64,000 bases of DNA from Phyllostachys edulis (Eukaryota; Streptophyta; Magnoliopsida; Poales; Poaceae). The position numbers and the translations under genes are program-made. Shown here piece by piece: positions 32,881 to 44,042 of the stretch. The stretch is taken from positions 13,426,115 to 13,490,114 of the forward strand of contig CM070550.1 of the NCBI GenBank assembly GCA_036346405.1, read 5' to 3'. The notes beneath the pieces were generated by a model. It was not told the DNA's origin. It saw nothing but the letters and a program-made list of their open reading frames with translations, and searched no databases. Every line of letters starts with the position of its first letter. Within the stretch, counting starts at the first letter, position 1.

Positions 32881-33807
32881 ACTTGGACGGTGTCGACGAT
32901 CAAATCACCGATCTTACAAAATAAAATGAGAAAAATCACTGAGAAGTCTTGAAAGAGAATGTCTTTGCTCTTTATTACAGTGAACTGGATTTTACATGGA
33001 TGCCTTTGATAAAGCAACAAACCAACCCTAATTACATTGAGTGTATTGCTTTGAATCACTTGTCTACTCCTTCGACTTGCTTGTTGTGCTTTAGTCGATT
33101 GTCTTCTCAATCGTCCCTTTCGTTGTTTGTCATCCACCCTTAAATACTTGCAAAGAGAAGCCAGTTACTCCTAGAGAAGGCATCTGTTGGAAACGACGCG
33201 TTTGGTCGGGGAGGCGGTTGCTGTCAGTTGGAAGAACACCTGATCGCCGGTTGATGTCAATGGGATACAAACATGAGAAATAATTGTGTAGTAGTTATCG
33301 TCAGTGACTTGGGTTGAAAAGCGTCATGTGGTTTGGAGCAAATAAGGCACGTGTTCCATTCATCAAACGGAAGGGATATACTTGGGACCAAATCCAAGTA
33401 CCAGTTCAAACATTCTATGAGCATTTAACTGGTCGAGCAATAGGTACAAGGTCTCTCCGACCAGAGCACTCGTAGAGCAACCTCTAAGATTCTCACGACC
33501 ACACGGGTCGTTAACCACGGGGTTATGACCACAAGGACCATGTAGTCTTTAATTTAAATGTTAAAGCAGTATTTAGGAATTTAATCCTCATCATACGTGA
33601 GTGGTAAAAGTCCATGAATCGAGTGACAAAACAAAAAAAAATCGTTGATAGTAATAGTAGCAGTATGATGAGTACTACTCGGAGTACGAAGAAAAATAGT
33701 ATTGGTACCCGAAGTCGACCGGGACATAGAGAAAATCGTACTCCGACTTCACGGCAACACCCGATATTGTTTTTCTCTTCTTTACAGAGGTAAAAAAAAG
33801 AAGTAAA

Positions 33808-34050
33808 TATTATCACATGTACCAAAAATTTAATTCCACAAAAAAATTTCACATGGTCGGCCGCCTGGCCCGCCCTTGCTGATCAAATTAAACTTTCGTT
33901 GTTGGGGGATGGGTATTATCACATGTGACGAAATCACCTAATTTCATTCCAAAAATGTATTATCACATGTACCAAAAAAACCATAAATTTTTACACATGA
34001 AATCACGACACAACACAGCCGAGGGATGGGGGGATTATCACATGTACCCC
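33808..34050. repeat. Four ATTATCACATGTACC motifs in the MULE interior
   Basis: TATTATCACATGTACC at about 33808, TATTATCACATGTGACG at 33914, TATTATCACATGTACC at 33957 and GGATTATCACATGTACCCC at 34033. GGGGATGGG precedes two of the four. The CACATG core is an E-box-like hexamer. The spacing is irregular. Confidence 0.7.
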
Positions 34051-34215
34051 TATCAAATAGGACATTATTTGTTAATTTGTCGGTTTAATGTGGATGATAT
34101 TCTTTAATATTGTATTTTACCATAGACTAGATAAGCATGTCCATAAACCAGCTCAGGGAAAAGTTTCGCATGCAGATCATATAATATCGTACCATAGCCT
34201 TCGACTTGTGTGTGT

Positions 34216-34640
34216 TTTTGTTACGATTGATTAATTATGACTATTTTAGTTAATACTAACTAACAAAGACTTTCTAATTAAGCCGACTAATGAATTAATA
34301 CTATTTAATGAAGTTTAATTAATTGCGATTAAATTATTACGTTAATTAAATATGACTATTTTAATTACTAGTCTTAATTATGACTAACTAACTACATAAA
34401 AATTACGACTCACTAAATACATCCGATTTAATAATAAAAAATTAATTTACCTAATTAATTACATTTGATTAATTACTTAGGGCAAATTAATTACTATTAC
34501 TAATAAATTACGACTTCATTAAATGCAACTAACTAATTTTCAAAGTAAAATGTGACTATTTAATTACAACTAAATATTTATGACTAACTAAGTACGGCTA
34601 ATTAATAATGACTAAATACTTTAATACTAACTACACAGTT
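34216..34640. repeat. AT-rich degenerate TTAATTA / GACTAACTAA repeat
   Basis: About 420 bp built almost entirely from shuffled TTAATTA, ACTATTT and GACTAACTA words with no fixed period. No coding content. Confidence 0.75.
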
Positions 34641-35641
34641 AAAAAAAATAGTACATACGAGAGAAATTACCTCCTCTAGAAGATCTTCAATTGGTGTCAA
34701 ACTAACTCTACTAAAATAACTGCTAAGCACTTCTCTAAACACCCTCAAATTGGTAGCAAAATCAGAACTAATTTTGGTCGATCGCATAGCCTCTCGCTCG
34801 CTCGATCCTCTCTCTCTCTCTCTCTCTACACATAGGGGGAATGGTTCTGGTGCGGGGGAATGAGAGTGCGTTGTTGCGTTTATAGTTGCCAGAGGGCCGA
34901 TCATGGGTTTACAGGATGGAATCATTGGTTTACGGCATGCATGACCACCGGTTTTTCGCATGCATGGGGTCGAGGATCGGGGACGCCGAAGCAAGATTTT
35001 AGTTAAAAAAATGAAAACAAAACAAAGGGAGGGGCTACCGCACCCCTGGGGCTAGCCGGGGGAAATACCACGCCACTAGGGGTCAGACGAGGGAAATACC
35101 GCGCACCAAGGGTTAGGACGAGGGGAATTCGGCCCCCTGGGGCGCAGACGAGGCCATGTGTCACGTCCGTGTGGGTCTACAATGCTATTTTTGCCTTTGA
35201 TGTGCGAAGGGCTAGATTTATTATTTCGCATGTGAGACGTGCTATTTTAGCCAAAAACTCTCAATATCATATCATATCAATATCTTAACTAATAAAAGAA
35301 GAAATTTACTCCACGCGGCAGGACGAATCGTTCCACTCCCCCTCCCACTATGGACAAAAAATGCTAGCCCCTTCTCCTCTTCCACTCATCAGAGGTGGAA
35401 CCATGATCAAGTACGCTGGTTTCTCTATGAAATCGTCGGTGCCTCACCCGGCTCACAGCTCCCCTCCCACGATCTCTGGGAAAACCAAAAAGGCTAGCTC
35501 CCACAATCTCCTCTTTCCACCCCGCCCGGCCACCCATCCTCTTCCCCAGTCTCCCACCTGTTCTCTTCTCCCCTCTTCTTCTCCCCGTCTTCACACTCAC
35601 TTCATCAGGTCCACGACCATGCTGGTCCTCTCTCGTGCGGA

Positions 35642-35643
<2 letters not shown>

Positions 35644-35690
<47 letters not shown>
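35644..35690. repeat. (CT)n microsatellite
   Basis: About 23 CT dinucleotides in a row. It gives apparent Leu-Ser or Arg-Glu repeats in translation, which I do not treat as protein. Confidence 0.98.
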
Positions 35691-35695
<5 letters not shown>

Positions 35696-36149
35696 GGAAG
35701 CCGACAGTGGCGTCGGGAATCGACAACGGCACACCTCCACTGACATCCCGACGTCTAGATCTGGCAGCAACGCTCCTCCACCGAGCTCCCGACATCTGGA
35801 TCTAGTGGCAGCGCACCTCCACTGAGCTCTTGACAACCGGATCTAGCAGCAGCGCATGTCTATCGACCTCCCAGTGGCCGGATCCGGCAACGGCGCGCCT
35901 TCATCTACTCCCTATCTAGTCTCCATCATACCACCACCAAATCCACCCCTATGTCTCCACGTCAATCGGTTGAAGCCAGGCTTTACGCAGTCAGTGGAGG
36001 AGCTGCATCTGCTGCACGACATGGTTGCGCATGGGAGCAGTCGGCAAGGCGGTAGACCTATGGTAGTGCAGCGACGCGTCTTCATGCTGATGCAACAGTT
36101 GTGAAGTAAGAAATTGATAAATACAATGATATTGACAATCCTTGTAGGC

Positions 36150-36885
36150 AGTAGTGTGGTAAGGCGACGTCGGGGACGGGAGAAGGTATCGAAGGGAAGG
36201 GAAGAGAGGAGGCGACGATACCTTGGAGGAGAAGTGGCGGTGTTGGGGAAGGGAGGGTAGGCATCAATGGCGCACGAGGACAAGGCAGAGACGAAGGAGT
36301 CCTTCCTTTGCTGTGCCACCGTCTTGAATTCACTGTACCACGTCCTTTTCATCCTAATCCTCCCCTATGCCATCACCGCCTCCTACTCCACGCTGGTCGA
36401 GCAAGCAACGCCTCCTCCTCCTCGTTTAGTACTACCACGTCGCACGACGCCGCCATCCTCGCCTCAACAACTCCCATTGCCGTCGTGGCCATCGACAGGG
36501 GGATTCGGGGATGTAGCACCGGTGAGAGGAGGTAGCAGGGAGGGGAGGCGGTAGCACGGTAAGGCGGCATTAGGGACGGGAGAAGGCACTGGGAGGGAAG
36601 GGAGGAGAGGATGCAACGGTGCCTTGGAGGAGAAGTGGTGGCACTGGGGGAGGGAGGAGGTAGCGACGGCACATAAGTCAGTGGCAGAGACGAATGCGTC
36701 ATTCCCTTGCCACACTGCCGTCTCGAGTTCACCATATTGCGCCCTCTTCGTCTTAATCCTCCCCTACACCGTCGCCACATCCCGCGCCACGCCGACCGAG
36801 CAAGCATGGTCGTCTCCTCCTCGCTTACAATCGCGGCGTTGCCACCGCCTCCTCCTAGGCCTCACACCTCCTCGTCGCAATGTGT
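36150..36885. repeat. About 400-bp diverged tandem duplication inside the Helitron
   Basis: GGTAAGGCGACGTCGGGGACG at 36158 and GGTAAGGCGGCATTAGGGACG at 36558 start two parallel blocks. Both continue through CCTTGGAGGAGAAGTGG (36222/36622), GCAGAGACGAA (36287/36684) and CGCCTCCTACTCCACGCTGG / CGCCACATCCCGCGCCACGC. The copies have diverged by many substitutions, and no single reading frame is kept. Confidence 0.8.
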
Positions 36886-38508
36886 CTCGCGAAGGCTGTT
36901 GAGGCCAATGGCCGTGAGAACCGAGTCACGGCTTGGGTTCAGGCTGAAAGAAGGTGCCCGTCGGCGCGTAGCTCTCTTCCTTACCGATCGACAATGGCAG
37001 GAAATAGGCAATGTGTTGGGGAGGGAAGTTGGCATCAACTTCAACTTCCAAAGTTAAATAATCTATGCGGTCAAAATTTTAATTTTCGGATAGTGGTAGT
37101 AGTAGGTGATGCAATAGGAGGAGTTAATGTTTTTATTTATATGAGGAGTTAATGTTTTTGTTTATATGTGTGTGTGAAAAATTGATATTTATTATGCGGT
37201 TTAGGATCCCGTCTGCTGATATGTATCACTATCTTTTAGGGTTTCGTTGCAACGCACGTGCACCCTACTGGTTTAACTCTATTGTTTTCCCCTGCAGTTT
37301 TTGCCCCTGGAGCTGTTCACTCCCAGCCCCTAGTGCAGCCGCGTTAGCCACACATTAGATTCGTCCGATCTACCACGTATAAGACATTCATTTGTCCCTC
37401 TCTGTGGTCTACCTCTGGGTTGGGCCAGGTCCTTCTGATGCGGGCTCGAGCAAGGGGTGAAACGTCACTCCTGCCCCTGGCTTGCCTTCCCCTAACGATT
37501 CCCTTTCGTGCACACCGATTCACTGTCCCCATCGCTCTTGTCTCCTGCGCCTCCCCCACCGTCCATTCCTCCTCCTCCTCCACTACACACGCCCACTGTC
37601 CTCAGCTCATCCCCCCGCGATCCATCGGTTTGGATAGCCCACTCATCCCATCCTTTCTTGCCCTAGCTACCTTTCCCGAGTTCCGATCCCCTTCCATTCC
37701 TGACCCGCTCCCTCCTAACTCCCCGCCTCCCCTCGCCCAGCCTCACCATCATCTTCTCGCGGAGGTCGTCATGCTGCGGTCTCCTCGCCCTCTAACCAGC
37801 ACGAGTCGCATCTAGCGCGCTGATGGCCGACATCGCACTCCTTCCCTGCGGGCCGCCGTTCCACCTCCGCATCAGGTTTGGTCACCTCAAACCTCCAACC
37901 GATTTTCCCCTTGATTTGATCCAAAATTTGGGTTTTCCCCCTCAAGGCCTCTACGATGAGCTCTGCGCTCCAGCCACTGACCACTGTGGAGGTGATCTCG
38001 TCGCCTCTGCTGAACCGATGAGTCGCCTTCTGGCTCCTGCTGATCTGTGGAATTGGGACAATATTTGTTTCTGATGCAAGGCCAATTTCCCTCGCAGGTA
38101 CTTTTCCTTTTGTTGGCGCTATGAATTGCAGCTTGATTTTCTTTCCTTTCATGTGTTGCACTCCTCATATTCAAAGGGCATTAAGTGTAAAAAATCCTCT
38201 AATGTATGATTAGATCTCTAATGCAATGGTTGTCAGGAGGATGTGTGCTTCACTGATTTTGCCATTGGGAAGGCCAAGCGTTTTGTCTACCAAGTTGATC
38301 AGGTTAGTTTGTATCATTGATTCCTTCACTTCTTGCAAGCTTTTGCTTTTTTTTCATCATAGATCAAAAGTTTACCTTTTGTATTGCAAAACCTAGCGTA
38401 GTTCCTTTAGGTGCTCTTTTTATTGTTAAGGCATTGCAGTAGGTTTGATCTGTGAAAGTTACTTCTTATTAGGTATTTAACAAATTAAAATTTGGCACCT
38501 ATATGTTG

Positions 38509-39441
38509 AATTTTTTTTTAAATAATACAATTTTTTTTAAAAAATTACAAAACTAGGTTATCATCTCAAAAAATTACAAAAATAGGTTCATGTCGCCATT
38601 TGAAATGGCGGCAGAATCTATACATGAAGCGTGTTCTGTCGCTATTTCAATTGGCGATAGGAATATACGAATTTTTAAATATAGCAAATAAACTCAAACA
38701 ATTACAAAAAAATTTTTGGAGTATCCAGATAGACTGTTCTTGCTTGTGTAATTTTTTCATAATTTTATCCATTATGAATTTGTCTCTAAAATTCATTTAC
38801 GTATACTATTTGTAGAATTTGTAAATATACCAAATGAGGTCCAAAAATTATGAAATTTTTTGTGAACGCTTCTTACATAGTGAACTTATTTGTGTAATGT
38901 TTTCAGAATTTTATATGCTATGAACTTATCTCAACAATTAAGGGTACACAATTAAGTACACTGTATCGGAAACCTAAATTCAGAATTTTAGAGATAATTT
39001 CAGAGCATATAAAATTCTGAAAAAATTACACAAACAAGTACGCTATGTAAGAAGTGTTCACAAAAATTTCATAATTGTTGGACTTCATTTGGTATATTTA
39101 CAAATTCTACAAATAGTATACTTAAATGAATTTTAGAGACCAATTAATAATGTATAAAATTATGAAAAATTACAAAAGCAAGAACACTCTATCTGGATAC
39201 TCCACAAAACATTTTGTAATTTTTGAGTTTATTTGCTATATTTAAAATTCATATATTCTCGTCATTTGAAATGGCGACAGTGAACCCCGCCTCAAAGGCT
39301 GTGGTTCCTGCCGCCATTTCAATGAGAGAGGTTCTGCCGCCATTTGAAATGGCGACAGGAACCCATTTTTGTAATTTTTTGAGTTGATAACCTAGTTTTG
39401 TAATTTGTTTTAAAAAATGTATTATTTCAAAAAAAAAATTC
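38509..39441. mobile_element. Foldback element A (933 bp, arms over 400 bp)
   Basis: The left arm runs AATTTTTTTTTAAATAATAC, then AAAACTAGGTTATCA and GTCGCCATTTGAAATGGCGG. The right arm is its complement, ending GCCGCCATTTGAAATGGCGA, TTGATAACCTAGTTTTGTA and TATTATTTC. Pairing extends inward to about 38940/38960, leaving almost no loop. Flanks CCTATATGTTG (38498-38508) and CCTACATGTTG (39442-39452) look like an 11-bp target duplication with one mismatch; boundaries could be shifted by a base or two. A MULE-type origin is likely because its sibling has a 9-bp duplication. Confidence 0.85.
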
Positions 39442-39618
39442 CCTACATGTTGATAAGCTAATTAGCCTCAATCTCCTTTGTGTAGGTCCAAGAAGAAAGG
39501 ACATCATGAGCTTCCAAGATTGAACTTGGTATTTCATCAGGCAACACAATCAGATCATCAAATCATTCATTTAGCTACTTATACGATGGTTTCCTTTAGT
39601 TCTTACATAATTAGTTTG

Positions 39619-40377
39619 GAAGTTTGGACTATATTGGCCCCCCTAGTGCTCCGTAATTCCTAAACTAGCCCCGTTAGCTTCGAATTTCCACTTTTGGCCT
39701 CCTGGTGGCGCGTGCTGCGGCCGGGGACCGCAGCACCCAAGGTGCTGCGACCGGGGACCGCACAAACAAGGTGCTGCCGTCCCTGCAATGACACCTCCTC
39801 CTCTCTCACGCATAAATCCAAGAGGAGAGAGAAAATACATTTAAGAATATTTCTTGGAGGAATTTTTAAATATAGCAAATGAGCTCCAAAAATGATGAAA
39901 TTTTTTGTGGAGACTCTCAGCATAGTGTAATTGCTTATGTAATGTTTTCAGAATTTTATGAGTTATGATTTTTTTGTGTAAAATTCCTACAGACAGTATA
40001 ATTAAATAAATTTTACACAAAAAATCGTAACTCATAAAATTCTGAAAAAATTACACAAGCAATTAAACTGTTCTGGGAGTCTCCAAAAAAACTTTCATAA
40101 TTTTTGGAGCTTATTTGCTATATTTAAAAATTCCTCCAAGAAATATTCTTAAATGTATTTTCTCTCTCCTCTTGGATTTGCGTGCGTCGAGGTAGGAGGG
40201 GAGGTGCTGCTGTGTGGGACGGCAGCACCTTGCTGCTGCGTCCCCGCCGCAAGATTTGGTCGTCATGGGTCCCCAAAGCAAAGACGCGCCATCAGGGGGC
40301 CAAAAGTGGAAATTCGAAGATAACGAGGATAGTTTAGGAATTACGGAGCGCTAGGAGGCCAATACAGTCCAAAACTC
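39619..40377. mobile_element. Foldback element B (759 bp), perfect 9-bp target duplication
   Basis: ATTAGTTTG is duplicated at 39610-39618 and 40378-40386. The arms are mutually complementary over their whole length: GAAGTTTGGACTATATTGG at the left against GAGTTTTGGACTGTATTGG read inward from the right. They meet near 39990. Its inner arm (TTTTTAAATATAGCAAATG, TGTAATGTTTTCAGAATTTT) is shared with foldback A, so the two are relatives with different outer ends. The 9-bp duplication assigns it to MULEs. Confidence 0.92.
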
Positions 40378-40457
40378 ATTAGTTTGATGGTTTGCCCTTT
40401 CACAGAACAATGGGCTTTCTTGAATGTGAGCATCAGCTAACTTCAGTATGCAATCAG

Positions 40458-41540
40458 GTAAGCTCATCGTTCTTATGTATAAATTTAGTTAGTTTAAAAA
40501 TAAGCTATTTTGCAATTAGTCTTTTACCTTTCCTTTTATTACAGTGCTCCTTTTTTCCAACCTTAGATGTAAAATGATTTTTCCTTTACTCTCCATAGCT
40601 TCGATGATTGCATAGACATTATTTTCCAACAGATCCCCTTCTAGATTTTAGTTTGTTATAAGAGTAGTTTTGCTACATAGATCTTACAAAAATTGTTTAA
40701 CATAGCTTTACATAATTACGTTTCAACATTTCTCTTGGTTGCTAACGAATTATGTAGCTTACATAGTATACATGTATGGATGATCCCTAGCCTTAGATAC
40801 AAAATTATTTTTCCTTCAGGTATGGGACTAAAAGTTAATAGTCCATATTGTTTGTAGTGAAATTACTGGTAGGTTTGAATTTACTTAGTGAAACTAACAA
40901 GAAGCAATGTAGTCGGATTGTTAGTTTTATCTCGATTTTCTTAACATGAAACCACACCTCAGGTTATCAGGTGGTTCTTAATTCCAGATCGGGACTCATG
41001 TAGAGTGTTTTATCAAACTAACTACCTGGGGGTCCTCTTAATAGGTGACGTTTGATAGAGTTTACACATTCGTGTTTTGAATTCTTATTGTTTTTGTTAT
41101 ACTATCCTTAGCGATGTGTACATGTTAGAATGAAGTACAATGGGTTTTCACACAGATATGGATTGCTTTTTTGTATATGCGTCTTTTGTTTTGCGCAAAT
41201 TTGGCTTATGTGCTATAACATATCAAATCCTAATGCTCAAAAAGAAATAAGTTAGGCTAAACCCTTGCCACCCAAGTACAACAGCCACTGCCGTGCCATT
41301 TACCACGGGTTGCCTTCTAGTTAGATCTAATTATAGGATCGCATTGCATTTACTTGGACACTGATGTGTAGATACAACACGTAGCTCATCGTCACCGGAA
41401 GCAACTGCATTTACTAGCAGTACAAAGACAAAGAGTGGGGATGTCAACGTGGATGCAGTAAGTCAAAACTAAAGAGGCATATATTTATATGGATCACAAT
41501 TCATAAGTAGCTGAGATATAATTGCGCACGCGATAATGAA
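40458..41540. other. AT-rich intergenic DNA, nothing recognised
   Basis: About 1.1 kb without a supported coding frame, RNA gene or repeat boundary. Some could be intron of the unrecognised gene to the left. Confidence 0.45.
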
Positions 41541-41545
41541 AACGA

Positions 41546-41820
41546 CTCCCTCCTTTCCTAAATAGATGACATTTTGGGATTTTGCACTTCAACTAAGACC
41601 CATATAGAAAAGACTAAATTACCCTCTTTTACATATTACTTTTGGATGTTGTGTATGACTTAGTCCATGGCAATAAATGACAATAGAAATAACCAAAGGG
41701 GAGGAGTATATAAAGGAAAGATGGTAAAAAAATCATCTTGAAATCGTAGAATAATATATATTTTGGAACAAAATTGAAAGCTAGAATGTCATGTATTCAG
41801 AAATGAAAGTGGTAGTAAAT
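41546..41820. mobile_element. Stowaway/mariner-like MITE
   Basis: The left end CTCCCTCCTTTCCTAAATAG and ATGACATTTTGGGA is the stereotyped Stowaway start. The right end has TAGAATGTCATGTATTCAG, an imperfect complement. The ends are decayed and the TA target duplication was not confirmed. Confidence 0.5.
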
Positions 41821-41834
41821 AATAGTCTTGTGGC

Positions 41835-42011
41835 CAGCGACAGAGACAGGAGGACTAGTGAGAGCACTGGTCCCTCCATGGTTGATGAAGTCCTCTATAT
41901 AACTCTTAGTTTTTTTTATGTAGAATAATAAAATATTTATAATTGACACACATCGATATTTAGTTATCATCATATGACCTCCTAGATAGATTTTTTTTGG
42001 CTCCGTCCCTG
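41835..42011. mobile_element. Short hAT-type MITE (177 bp)
   Basis: The left terminus is CAGCGACAGAGACAGG and the right is GGCTCCGTCCCTG, complementary in the CAGSGACRGAG pattern common to grass hAT MITEs. Flanking 8-mers CTTGTGGC (41827-41834) and TTTGTGGC (42012-42019) differ by one base, fitting an 8-bp duplication. Confidence 0.72.
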
Positions 42012-42224
42012 TTTGTGGCTAGTTAGTACTAATCATGTGGCATCAATAAAAGCACACCCGGGTTTACACACATGGCTCCCTGCAACCACCGCGGATAGTG
42101 CTGCATGATTTAGCTCCTCCAGAACGGATGAGCATTGGATATCATCATTGTCAACGACAGCAAGGTCTTTTTAAATTTAGCTCATTGGAATACCGATTGG
42201 CTGGCACACTACGGGCTTCTCTAG

Positions 42225-42575
42225 AACAAAGGAAAAATGGAGGAATTTTATAAGATTGGAATCCTATGGAAAAAAATCTATGAATCCATTTGGATCAAAG
42301 GAATGAACTCCTAAAATTCCTATGGAATGACTCAATCCATAGGAATTTTGGAGGAAATCTAACATGAGGTCTAACCTTGTGGAATTTTTCCTTTGTGTCT
42401 ATCTCTCTCTAAAATCATGTACTCTATTCCTGTGAAGCATCCAAACGGCACAATTGAATAATTCCTGCGTTATAGAACTCCAAAGGATTCAATTGGATAT
42501 GCCACCTAATTCATGTGTTTTTTTTTCTATTCCTGCATTTTTTTATTCGAGCATTCCAAAGAGGCGCTACAGGGT
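42225..42575. mobile_element. Tourist/Harbinger-like MITE, copy 1
   Basis: Begins CTAGAACAAAGGAAAAATGG and AATCCTATGG, then AACAAAGG-type repeats and TTCCTTTG. Its right flank (TTCCTGCATTTTTT, CATTCCAAAGAGGC) is the degenerate complement of the left. A second copy in the same orientation lies at 49885-50255. Confidence 0.65.
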
Positions 42576-43000
42576 ATACATACTCTAGAAAATTCTGGAA
42601 ACAGTTTTGTAAAACCCAGGCCTTTGGGTGCAAATAGTTGCCCCACACACCAGTGACACACCGACACCACCAGTGGATTCCTATCATACACTAGCCCTGA
42701 TTACATATTACTCAAAGCTAACACGCGCCAAATGGCGCGGGGGCTCGGTTGCTGTTGTTTTTTGTGGGTTTTTTTTGTCGGGCACCGACATGGACCATCG
42801 CCAGACGCAATGTCGTAGATAAGCTCATATTTAGCTACCTGTCCCTCTCCACATGAGTTTAATACTAATAATAGATAACCCAGTAGTATGTAAGTATATA
42901 AATTCGAATGTACAACACGTATAAAGCAGCAGTACGTAAGCATAATGAACAAAAACATGAAATAAAATGAACGACAAAGAAATTAGGAATGTGCTCGCAG
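42576..43000. other. Intergenic DNA, nothing recognised
   Basis: No supported gene. The remaining exons of the ankyrin gene (the part after VRAIE) should lie here or further left but were not found. Confidence 0.5.
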
Positions 43001-44010
43001 CATGTAACCCTGCAAATAAAAGAAGGGAGGCATTACAAATGTGATTTAAGAAACAACATCCTCTTCAATTAAGCACACATCCAGGGATGATCTTAAGGAC
43101 CATGCATTAATCTGTTAGCAACTTGGAAGGAACAAATTCGTATCAAATGAAACATTTCTCTAAAGAAGAATTGGCATGATGCGTATCAATACTATGACTC
43201 TACAGCTCTCCTGATTCCCGGTATTGCATAACATATAATACTCAAGACTACTAAAATGTAATCCTAAGATAAATATTTTACTAATTGCCCACAATCGCCC
43301 CGTGTGTCTATTTGATTGAGTGTTTTCAGTCCTACTCAACTTCGAAAAATGGCAAACAATGAAAGTACATACGTTGCCAGGAGTACACTAATGCAAAATA
43401 GGATGTCAAAGAACAAAGTATACCTCTATGGCCCGTACAACATTCACATGGCCCTTTTCTCTACCTAATTCAAGTGAAGTATTGCAATCATCATCTGTTA
43501 TAAAAGGCTTGGCTGCAAGAATATAGAGACATAATGAGGAAAAAAAGAATGAAGCATGGTGCCATATATAATATATCATACACCTCAATGTGATAGAAGC
43601 AAATGGACAATATGCTCAAGCCCTTTCTTGGCAGCACGATGCAATGCGGTCCCAGCATGTGATCCTTCGAATAAAAGAAGGGAGGTATTACAAATGTGAT
43701 GTAAAAAACTGTAGCCTCTTGAATTAACCACGCATCCACGGATGATCTTAAGGACCATGCAGTAGTCTGTTAGCAACCTAGAAGGATGAGGTTCGCATCA
43801 AACGATACATTTCTTTAAAGAAGAATTGGCATGATGTGTATCAATACTGTGCTTTTACAGCTCCCCTGATTCGGTATTGCATAACATCTAATACTCAAGC
43901 CTATCTAAATGTAACCCTAAGATTAATATTGTATTAATTGCCTAGAATCTACTTTGTCTGTCTATTTGATTGAGCAGTTTCATGCCTACTCAACTTCGAA
44001 GGTGCCGCTT
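42998..44010. repeat. Duplicated segment of the XBOS34-like gene (two copies, about 650 bp apart)
   Basis: 42998-43350 and 43652-44010 share a common order of words: AAATAAAAGAAGGGAGG, GATGATCTTAAGGACCATGCA, AAGAAGAATTGGCATGATG and TACTCAACTTCGAA. They have roughly 15% substitutions and small gaps. The right copy is the intron next to ankyrin exon 43584-43664. The left copy contains only a stub of that exon. Confidence 0.85.
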
Positions 44011-44042
44011 TATGTCATAATATATGCACATTTTTGCACCTT

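Larger units (their letters stand above)
32597..35260. mobile_element. Non-autonomous Mutator-like element with 9-bp target duplication
   Basis: The 9-bp sequence TCAATATCA is duplicated at 32588-32596 and 35261-35269, the MULE hallmark. The ends are long imperfect inverted repeats. Left GAGTTTTTGCTAAAATAGCG pairs with the complement of right, GAGTTTTTGGCTAAAATAGC. Pairing continues about 280 bp inward through GCGCCCCTGGGG-type repeats on both sides. No transposase is present in the 2.66 kb. The interior holds AT-rich repeats and four ATTATCACATG motifs. Confidence 0.93.
35283..37271 (+). mobile_element. Helitron candidate, non-autonomous
   Basis: The 5' end is A|TCTTAACTAATAAAAGAAG and the 3' end is TTGCAACGCACGTGCACCCTACTGG|T. 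This fits the Helitron rules: TC at the 5' end, CTRR at the 3' end (CTGG here), insertion between A and T, no target duplication, and a GC-rich hairpin-forming GCACGTGC about 10 bp before the end. The wording (ACTAATAAAAG; GTTGCAACGCACG) matches grass Helitrons. No Rep/helicase is encoded. Inside are GC-rich exon-like frames in several phases, a CT microsatellite and a 400-bp tandem duplication, which may include captured host sequence. Confidence 0.75.
37272..40457 (+). pseudogene. Unrecognised gene or fragment, weak exons interrupted by foldback elements
   Basis: I cannot name this. Possible exons are 37823-38074 (open frame MADIALLPCGPPFHLRIRFG..., ending WNWDNICF stop), 38237-38302 (between TGTCAG and GTTAGT, reading EDVCFTDFAIGKAKRFVYQV), 39486-39528 (after TTTGTGTAG, before GTATTT) and 40406-40457 (after CCCTTTCACAG, before GTAAGC). 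The splice-like borders are good, but the phases do not join into one open frame, and the first segment ends in a stop. The GC-rich 37400-37820 block would be the 5' part. Two foldback elements sit in the putative introns. It may be a dead or transposon-captured gene. Confidence 0.25.

Noticed and set aside
32871..33137. 88-codon minus-strand frame in the MULE
   Set aside because: Low-complexity basic start and hydrophobic middle with no recognised domain. No evidence of capture or transcription.
35361..35825. Open frames with Leu-Ser or Arg-Glu repeats
   Set aside because: Produced by the CT microsatellite inside the Helitron candidate; no domain on either side.
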